Origin: a bacterium | GTDB lineage: Bacteria > UBA10199 > 2-02-FULL-44-16 > JAAZCA01 | Reading direction: 5' to 3' | Assembly (NCBI GenBank): GCA_041648665.1 | Contig: JBAZOP010000007.1 | Location: 1-58,333 of the forward strand | Length of the DNA stretch: 58,333 nt | In this document: in pieces, positions 53,199 to 58,333 of the stretch | Position numbering within the stretch: the stretch's first letter is position 1 | How the letters are laid out: each line of letters begins with the position of its first letter | Notes under the pieces: generated by a model | Seen by the model: the letters and a program-made list of their open reading frames with translations, nothing else | Told to the model about the DNA's origin: nothing | The model's database searches: none | Made by a program: the position numbers and the translations under genes

Positions 53199-55507
53199 GC
53201 ACACACCTCGTTTAGTTCCTCGTGGGCATCAGCGAATAATCCTTTCGACGCGCTCTCTGCCTTCCTGAGATTCTTTACCGCCACCTCAAAGTAGGATTCC
53301 TTGAGTTCTATCCCGACCGCCTTTCTACCGAGCCGGATTGCCTGGTATGCCTCAGAGCCGATCCCCATAAACGGTGTCAGTACTGTCTCGCCTGGGTTGC
53401 TATACAATTTGATGCACCGCTCGATAGTGCCGAGTTGTAGTGGGCAAATGTGCTTCTCGTCATCGGCTGCCCGCGCCACAGAATACTGGAGCGTGTCGGT
53501 TTCATGCACACCCAGCCAGATACCATGCGCCCACTCAATCCACTTCTCATTGTCCATTTCTCCGTTGGCGACCGGAGTAACGGGTACGGCACATTCACCC
53601 GGCTTCCGAAAAAGCAGAACCTGGTCAACTAGAGCGGGGCGGCTACAGGACGAATCTTTACGCATCTGGACGAAAAGCAGGGCCTTGCTCTTTACACGAA
53701 TCGCCTGCGCCTGCGGGTTCTTCTGCACGAATGCCCGCCCGACAAAGACCCATCCTTCGCGCTCGTAGGCACAGATCACCGCACCAGGAAAGTCACGAAC
53801 ACCGATATACCCGTCCCTTTGCGCCATCGCTGGAATGTCGCTCGTATGCACGCAAGTCAGCCGACCCGGCTTCGTGACGCGTAGCACCTCCCGGATAATG
53901 AAGGAGTAGTGCTCAAAGAACTCCGCCCAATCCCGCGAGTTGCCGAGGTCCCGTTCCGTAGCGGTGTAGGTGTATAAATCGGCGAAGGGTGGACTATACA
54001 CCGAAAGATCAATCGAATCGTCGGCTAGTTCGGGTAGGCGCTTCGCGGAATCCCCCAGCATAGCCGTCCACCGATCACCAGTTACCACGGCCTCTGCATA
54101 TAAATCGTCTTTCTGTTCCAGCATTTGCAGTTCCCCCTCTTCGTATAGCCTAATGCGACCCACCAATTCTCGACGAAGCCGGTTAGCCATAGCATCTTTG
54201 CGCATGACATTCCGATAAACCTCATCTTCCTGACCTGAGAGAATCAGGTGGACATTGACTGGCGATTCTTGCCCGTACCGCCACTCACGGCGAATGGATT
54301 GATAGAACTGTTCCCATGAATCATTCATGCCGAGAAAGGCCATATCGTGTGCGTTCTGGAAGTTCATCCCAAAGCCGCCAATACGCGGCTTCGTCACCAG
54401 TATGCGAAACTCCCCATCCTGGAACCTCTCGAACTGCTGGGCCTTATACTCTGGCGAATGATCTCCCCTAACCTCAACAGTGTCGTCAAATAGAGAGGCC
54501 GCAAGGGTGCTTTCCTGCGATAGACCCGTCCAGATAATCCACTGACCTGGAGAGGTCGCAACCGTAGCCTTCAGCGCCTCAATTTTAGATGTAAGTGTCT
54601 CCGCGCGAACGCAAGCACGGTCTTTGATTCCATGTAGATGGGTGAAGAATAACTGAGACGGGTCGCTATAGTCAGCCTGCACGAAATGGGGGGTAATCCG
54701 TAGTTCGGGAAGAATGAATCCGTCGTCCTTGTAGCCCAGGTCTGACGGCTGCATCATACTAATAGCCCAGGATGAAAGCCACTGAAAGAAGGGTTGCTCT
54801 GCGTGGTGCTTCAGCCGCCATTCCGTGCCACCCTTATTGCTTCCCTTTCTCCGATAGCCTGTTCCGTTACCATCGAAAAGGGTATGCTCCTTGTTCGCGT
54901 TGATGAAGAACATGGCAAGCATTTCAGCCATAGTACAGATACCCAAGAACTGCGAATGATTCCCCAATTCGATAGAGTCATTCGGTGCGGGGGTTGCGGT
55001 ACAGCAAAGCCGATAGGGTACTCCATCGGCAGCGGCTGTCAGTTTCTTCCGCGTCTTTCCGTCAAGGGCTTTCAGTATGCTTGATTCATCCAGAACTACG
55101 GCCCCGAATCGGCTCAAGTCAAAGGCGTCGAGCATTTCATAGTTCGTAATCCAGAGGCTGGCTCCCCCGCTGATCTCGCCCTGACTGCGGACATAGGCTA
55201 CCTTTATCCCGATCTTCTTTGCCTCTCGGCAGGTCTGGCGAGCGACCGACAGCGGAGCGATTATCAGTGTCCGCTTTCCAAGTAGCCGCGCCCACTCCAA
55301 CTGAATAAAGGTTTTGCCGAGGCCGGTGTCCAGGAACACAGCGCAACGCCCCTTACCGACGGCCCATCTCACAATATCGCGCTGGAAAGGGAACAGAATC
55401 GGATTGATCTCATCAAGCGGGACAGTTATTCCGCATGATGTTACGCGATGCTGCTTCGTCCGCAGCCACCCTTCATAATCCAGGTTGTCGGCCAGGAAGT
55501 CAGTCAT
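53195..55507 (-). CDS. SF2 helicase-DNA methyltransferase fusion, 770 aa
   Basis: Residues about 38-460 are an SF2 helicase: Walker A D-T-G-L-G-K-T (60-66), V-L-D-E-S-S (138-143), T-A-T-P-A-P-N-D (170-177) and the late Q-S-I-R-R-E-W-R-Y-G-Q. After a linker (about 480) comes a beta-class methylase with S-P-P-F (motif IV) and T-P-F-M-G-I-G-S (motif I). Similar helicase-methylase proteins occur in many phages; their role is unsettled, perhaps opening and methylating new phage DNA. Confidence 0.88.
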   Translation of the reverse strand: MTDFLADNLDYEGWLRTKQHRVTSCGITVPLDEINPILFPFQRDIVRWAVGKGRCAVFLDTGLGKTFIQLEWARLLGKRTLIIAPLSVARQTCREAKKIGIKVAYVRSQGEISGGASLWITNYEMLDAFDLSRFGAVVLDESSILKALDGKTRKKLTAAADGVPYRLCCTATPAPNDSIELGNHSQFLGICTMAEMLAMFFINANKEHTLFDGNGTGYRRKGSNKGGTEWRLKHHAEQPFFQWLSSWAISMMQPSDLGYKDDGFILPELRITPHFVQADYSDPSQLFFTHLHGIKDRACVRAETLTSKIEALKATVATSPGQWIIWTGLSQESTLAASLFDDTVEVRGDHSPEYKAQQFERFQDGEFRILVTKPRIGGFGMNFQNAHDMAFLGMNDSWEQFYQSIRREWRYGQESPVNVHLILSGQEDEVYRNVMRKDAMANRLRRELVGRIRLYEEGELQMLEQKDDLYAEAVVTGDRWTAMLGDSAKRLPELADDSIDLSVYSPPFADLYTYTATERDLGNSRDWAEFFEHYSFIIREVLRVTKPGRLTCVHTSDIPAMAQRDGYIGVRDFPGAVICAYEREGWVFVGRAFVQKNPQAQAIRVKSKALLFVQMRKDSSCSRPALVDQVLLFRKPGECAVPVTPVANGEMDNEKWIEWAHGIWLGVHETDTLQYSVARAADDEKHICPLQLGTIERCIKLYSNPGETVLTPFMGIGSEAYQAIRLGRKAVGIELKESYFEVAVKNLRKAESASKGLFADAHEELNEVCA

Positions 55508-56337
55508 GCCTTCCCCCTCGCATAATGCTGGTTCAGGGCTTCCCCGCTCGTGCCGCGCTGGGCCTCCTCCGGCTTCTGCCGCCCAAACTCGATTGCCTTA
55601 GCCATCCAGTTCCGCAGGCCCATCCGGTGGTTGAATCGCTTGCGCTCCCCATCCTTCAGCCGATCCCGGTAGAGTTTGACCTCGGCCAGATAGTCGAGCC
55701 GAGGGAAGTCTTTGACCAGTTCAGCCAGCCAGGTAGCATCATCGGGTTTTGACTTCCAGTTAGGAAGAGTCTGGATTAGGGCGTAGAGGGGTTGCATTTC
55801 CTCCGGCACTTTGGGTTGAAGGGGGGTAGGGGGGTTCTTGGTAAGGTCTGGTAAGGATAGGTAAGGAGGGGTATGGTCTGTCTGGGGTGCGTCTTGGGTC
55901 TGTCCCATGAGTGTCCCTAGAGGGTGTCCTAAAAGAGCCATTTCTTTACCATAGCGGGCATCAAAATCAGCCACCACTTGCATGGGCGCCTTTGAGAGAA
56001 TTGAGAATACCCCCTTTGCCAGGTCACCGCTTAGTTTGCCGCCCCTTCGCCCGTTGTATTCCAGGTAGGCCACCACCCAAATCCAGTTGCCGGGGTAGAA
56101 CTTCACATGGCCCTGGAAGGCCACCTGGCAAGTCTCCTCAAAGGCGGCGGCTGTCCAGGGGCCAGTCTTGAGGCGGGCAACGGCAGGGTCAAACTGATAG
56201 ACACCAGCACAGGTATTCTCGGCACACTCAGACAGATAATCGAAGAGATTGCGCTGGCGGGGCTTGAGGCCCAAGTACCACGGATCGCTCCATTTTGCTG
56301 AACTCATCCAAGTGAACCTCGCGCCCATATTTGCCAT
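55504..56337 (-). CDS. replication initiation protein, 277 aa
   Basis: The N-terminal D-P-W-Y-L-G-L-K-P-R-Q-R-N-L-F-D-Y-L and A-G-V-Y-Q-F-D match phage replisome-organiser proteins with a winged helix ('W..p...L....r.L..yL......G'). The C-terminal R-L-D-Y-L-A-E-V-K-L-Y and N-W-M-A-K-A-I-E-F are DnaD-like. It would load the DnaB helicase at the origin. It overlaps the previous gene by 34 bases. Confidence 0.72.
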   Translation of the reverse strand: MANMGARFTWMSSAKWSDPWYLGLKPRQRNLFDYLSECAENTCAGVYQFDPAVARLKTGPWTAAAFEETCQVAFQGHVKFYPGNWIWVVAYLEYNGRRGGKLSGDLAKGVFSILSKAPMQVVADFDARYGKEMALLGHPLGTLMGQTQDAPQTDHTPPYLSLPDLTKNPPTPLQPKVPEEMQPLYALIQTLPNWKSKPDDATWLAELVKDFPRLDYLAEVKLYRDRLKDGERKRFNHRMGLRNWMAKAIEFGRQKPEEAQRGTSGEALNQHYARGKA

Positions 56338-56633
56338 TTGCCACTACCTCTCTGTCTGTGATCTACCCTACTGCCTACCTGCCCCGGTGATGTGGGAGGT
56401 TGGGGAGGGGGGTGGTCGGGCAATCCCTTTTTCCTGGCGCGTCGTAGGGTCTCCGCTAAAATCGGATTCAGGCGTACTAGGCTCAGGCCGCTATGGTATT
56501 CCCAGGGCTTGTTACCGAACCTAGCAATCACCGTGGGGAAGTGTCCCTGGTCGCAGTAGTACAAGTCATGGCGGCGGAACCGCCCCAAGAAAGTGCAGTC
56601 CAGGCAGTCATGCTCATAGATCGGCTTTGCCAT
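56304..56633 (-). CDS. zinc-knuckle hypothetical protein, 109 aa
   Basis: Starting M-A-K-P-I-Y-E-H-D-C-L-D-C, a CxxC pair and a later Y-Y-C-D-Q-G-H form a likely metal site. The middle (L-N-P-I-L-A-E-T-L-R-R-A) is helical; the end is proline-rich and overlaps the initiator gene in another frame. Confidence 0.6.
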   Translation of the reverse strand: MAKPIYEHDCLDCTFLGRFRRHDLYYCDQGHFPTVIARFGNKPWEYHSGLSLVRLNPILAETLRRARKKGLPDHPPPQPPTSPGQVGSRVDHRQRGSGKWQIWARGSLG

Positions 56634-57033
56634 TATCCTCTCCCTTCTTTGCCTCCGCCTCTTCGCGGGTCCCGACCTCTGGGACCTCGATGCCCAGTTC
56701 CCTCTCCAGCCACTCAGCGGCCAACCGCCGATGACAGAACTTTCCGGGCTTCTCCCAGCAGAGCATGATTGCCCCATCGCCCAGGTCGCGATAGACTTGC
56801 TTTGCGTCCAGTTGGGCTAGTTGTTGAAGGTAGCGGACTGTGTACTCAGCCTGGTCAATATCCCCGTGGCGATAGAGATACAGATCGTTGCCACTGGGCA
56901 CCAGCGGGAAGTACCGTTGGCCGAAGTACCACTCAGGTACACTCAGCGAGATGGCCTTAGCGAGAAGGAATCCCGGCCCACCCTTCGCGCTCGGATGTTT
57001 CGACCACCAGGAGAAAGAAGCAGTCTGGATCAT
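56614..57033 (-). CDS. DUF488-like protein, 139 aa
   Basis: M-L-C-W-E-K-P-G-K-F-C-H-R-R-L-A-A-E-W (residues about 90-108) is the conserved C-W-E...C-H-R segment of DUF488, a family probably related to nucleases. The N-terminal half carries W-Y-F-G-Q-R-Y-F-P-L. It is often found in phages and mobile elements; its substrate is unknown. Confidence 0.75.
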   Translation of the reverse strand: MIQTASFSWWSKHPSAKGGPGFLLAKAISLSVPEWYFGQRYFPLVPSGNDLYLYRHGDIDQAEYTVRYLQQLAQLDAKQVYRDLGDGAIMLCWEKPGKFCHRRLAAEWLERELGIEVPEVGTREEAEAKKGEDNGKADL

Positions 57034-57308
57034 GGCTTGTTGACCTCCCTCTTGCACTTCCCGCACCATCCCTGTCCGTATTGCTCCACCCAGCCTCCAG
57101 GCTGATTGCAGTCCTGCTGTTTGGCCGGGGTGAGTGAATCACTCAGGGACGAATAGCCTAGGGGCCAGAAGCACAACTTACGCCAACACAGGTCAGGGTG
57201 GCGCTGGATGATCCACCAGGCTATCCGCCATTTCCATCCCGTCCAGGTTATCCAGTAAGCGAGTTTCGGCCAGATGAAATATCGCCACCGCACCCAAGCC
57301 CTGTTCAT
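57030..57308 (-). CDS. tryptophan-rich membrane-associated protein, 92 aa
   Basis: The first 50 residues contain many tryptophans and aromatic residues (W-V-R-W-R-Y-F-I-W-P, W-I-T-W-T-G-W-K-W), likely a membrane-interfacial domain. A later C-N-Q... and W-C-G-K-C may bind metal. It is coupled on both sides by ATGA overlaps; no family is recognised. Confidence 0.65.
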   Translation of the reverse strand: MNRAWVRWRYFIWPKLAYWITWTGWKWRIAWWIIQRHPDLCWRKLCFWPLGYSSLSDSLTPAKQQDCNQPGGWVEQYGQGWCGKCKREVNKP

Positions 57309-57712
57309 GACCCATTGACCTCCTCCACTGTCACCAGTCCATTCTCGATCAGGTAGGCCAGGAGCAGCCCCAGGGATTCGGCGAGGCTGGGGCCGTCGCA
57401 CCGCATATCTGTGGCGGCACCGCCATAATCGCTACTGTAGCCAACCTTAGTCAAGGCACCATCCCTATAACACTCAAAGGCGGAATCGCCAATCTGTTCC
57501 GGCATCACCGGCCACAACTCGTCGGCCTGGAGCGCGGCGACCTGGTCATTGGCGAGAAATCGTTTGCTGAAATTGGCCCAAATCTCAGACTCTACCAGCC
57601 GCCATTCCGATCCGGTTTGGGTGCGACCATAGACAAAGTAACTCTCCCTCCGCACCCCCAGATCGTGCAACCGCTTGCTGAGTTCAATACTCGTGGTCAC
57701 AGGTTCAGGCAT
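57305..57712 (-). CDS. conserved small phage protein, 135 aa
   Basis: The ATG at 57712 overlaps the previous stop; an earlier start lies inside it. The layout (S-I-E-L-S-K-R-L-H-D-L-G-V-R-R-E-S-Y-F-V-Y-G, A-E-S-L-G-L-L-L-A-Y-L-I-E-N-G-L) matches the family at 1358-1756. The middle D-E-L-W-P-V-M-P replaces the A-P-T segment. Function unknown. Confidence 0.75.
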   Translation of the reverse strand: MPEPVTTSIELSKRLHDLGVRRESYFVYGRTQTGSEWRLVESEIWANFSKRFLANDQVAALQADELWPVMPEQIGDSAFECYRDGALTKVGYSSDYGGAATDMRCDGPSLAESLGLLLAYLIENGLVTVEEVNGS

Positions 57713-57959
57713 TATGCTTCTCCTTCCTGTGCTGCTCATTCGCTGTCTGGAGAAACTTGACGATAGCCTGGAGGCAACTGTGGTTGAAAGCGCAACCGGG
57801 TACTGTCAGAAAACAGTACGCCCGCCGGGGTCCATGCCATTGAATACTGCCGAGAATCTGGCCCGAAGGTGTCGAGGTGAGATGCCACCACCGCCGCCCC
57901 TTGTCATCGGTGCGTTCTCGCGCTACCATGTCGGGAGCATCCAGTACAGGTTCAGGCAT
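57705..57959 (-). CDS. hypothetical protein, 84 aa
   Basis: A beta-rich protein (R-R-W-W-H-L-T-S-T-P, Y-C-F-L-T-V-P-G-C-A-F) with a helical end (L-Q-A-I-V-K-F-L-Q-T-A). It begins with the same M-P-E-P-V as the next gene downstream, perhaps a repeated leader. GGAGGATCCC precedes the ATG. Unrecognised. Confidence 0.65.
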   Translation of the reverse strand: MPEPVLDAPDMVARERTDDKGRRWWHLTSTPSGQILGSIQWHGPRRAYCFLTVPGCAFNHSCLQAIVKFLQTANEQHRKEKHNA

Positions 57960-58200
57960 TGGGATCCTCCTGTCGGCTGCAGGGGTTGCCCAACAACTTG
58001 GTCAGCATCTCGTCGAGGGCGGTGAGGGCCGAGAGCCTATCATCGCTCGCGCCCTGGATGTGTCTTGCCCACCTCGTCGCAACTCGCCAGCAGGCACTCG
58101 CCCACCACCCGTCGGGCATACGGCGTTCTTCCAGGTCAATGATTACCATCGGCCACTTCGCCCGCATCTCCTCCAGTTTTACTTGCCAGGGCTCACTCAA
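57952..58200 (-). CDS. hypothetical protein, 82 aa
   Basis: A TTG at 58200 overlaps the stop of the frameshifted gene (TTGAGTGA) and follows AAGGAGGG at the ideal distance, so it is preferred over the longer frame starting at 58284. V-K-L-E-E-M-R-A-K-W-P and a later W-W-A-S-A-C-W-R-V-A resemble the gene at 49886-50146. Function unknown. Confidence 0.7.
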   Translation of the reverse strand: MSEPWQVKLEEMRAKWPMVIIDLEERRMPDGWWASACWRVATRWARHIQGASDDRLSALTALDEMLTKLLGNPCSRQEDPNA

Positions 58201-58333
58201 GGTATCCCTCCTTGCGAAGCCACAGCCACAGTTGGGCGGCGGCTTCGGCCAGGTTATGGTCTTCACTGTGTGCAATATCCTCATCCTCCCCTGGCGGTGG
58301 TGGAGTCATCGCCGAGGAGAGCAGCGTACAACT
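58193..58333 (-). pseudogene. C-terminal part of the frameshifted gene crossing the ends
   Basis: Bases 58207-58333 repeat 1-127. In the frame shifted by one base from the part read at 440-75, this stretch encodes E-D-E-D-I-A-H-S-E-D-H-N and the conserved helix A-A-A-Q-L-W-L-W-L-R-K-E-G-Y, and stops at 58193-58195. The stop overlaps the TTG of the next gene, as for intact neighbours. Confidence 0.7.
58207..58333. repeat. 127-bp terminal direct repeat (right copy)
   Basis: Identical to bases 1-127; see the left copy. It is one stretch of the circle shown twice. Confidence 0.9.

Noticed and set aside
1..58333. tRNA genes
   Set aside because: No cloverleaf with a TTC-x-A-x-x-C arm and acceptor stem was seen on reading the few gaps; a tRNAscan run would be decisive.

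Overview
The window is an essentially complete genome of a temperate, long-tailed (siphovirus-type) double-stranded DNA phage, rich in G+C, using strong Shine-Dalgarno sites and the standard code. Bases 1-127 are repeated exactly at 58207-58333, so the sequence closes into a circle of 58,206 bp; a length of exactly 127 is typical of an assembly k-mer overlap rather than of physical phage ends. No host marker gene is present. Intergenic short tandem repeats and small palindromes suggest a bacterial host rich in such repeats, but the host cannot be named.

Almost everything reads on the minus strand, from high to low coordinates. Following transcription from the divergent control region at 10.56-10.67 kb: a Cro-like repressor and small regulators (10.6-8.3 kb); Gam-like, SWIM-like and Erf recombination genes (7.8-6.1 kb); many tiny zinc-binding or membrane proteins, a radical SAM protein and a deoxyribosyltransferase-like protein (6.1-0 kb); then across the contig ends into more small genes, a DUF488-like protein, a replication initiator, an SF2 helicase-methyltransferase fusion, a DnaB helicase, a RusA resolvase and a sigma-like late regulator (58.2-50.2 kb); terminase subunits (49.5-47.5 kb); portal and XkdF-like protease (47.2-43.9 kb); a 10-kb island of glycosyltransferases, methyltransferases and sugar-modifying enzymes (42.6-32.8 kb); scaffold, decoration and major capsid proteins, connectors and tail completion proteins (32.2-26.9 kb); an adhesin/tail-tube reading frame, tail chaperones with a -1 frameshift, tape measure and tail tip (26.5-15.9 kb); and lysis genes (15.8-13.8 kb).

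The plus strand carries the lysogeny side: a repressor whose -10 box sits directly before its start codon, a secreted protein that looks like a lysogenic-conversion gene, a tiny membrane protein and a large serine integrase (10.67-13.59 kb), followed by a candidate attP and a terminator for the late operon. Two further plus-strand genes lie among minus-strand genes: a small protein at 9.5 kb, and at 26.5 kb a membrane-anchored moron with an extended -10 promoter sharing a 12-base core with the repressor promoter.

The most unusual parts are the carbohydrate-modification island inside the structural operon (with a DUF2460-like tail paralogue beside it), the in-frame joining of a large adhesin-like region to the tail tube protein, a repeated terminator/palindrome element placed between late genes, and a cluster of tiny membrane genes ending in a 3D-like domain protein.
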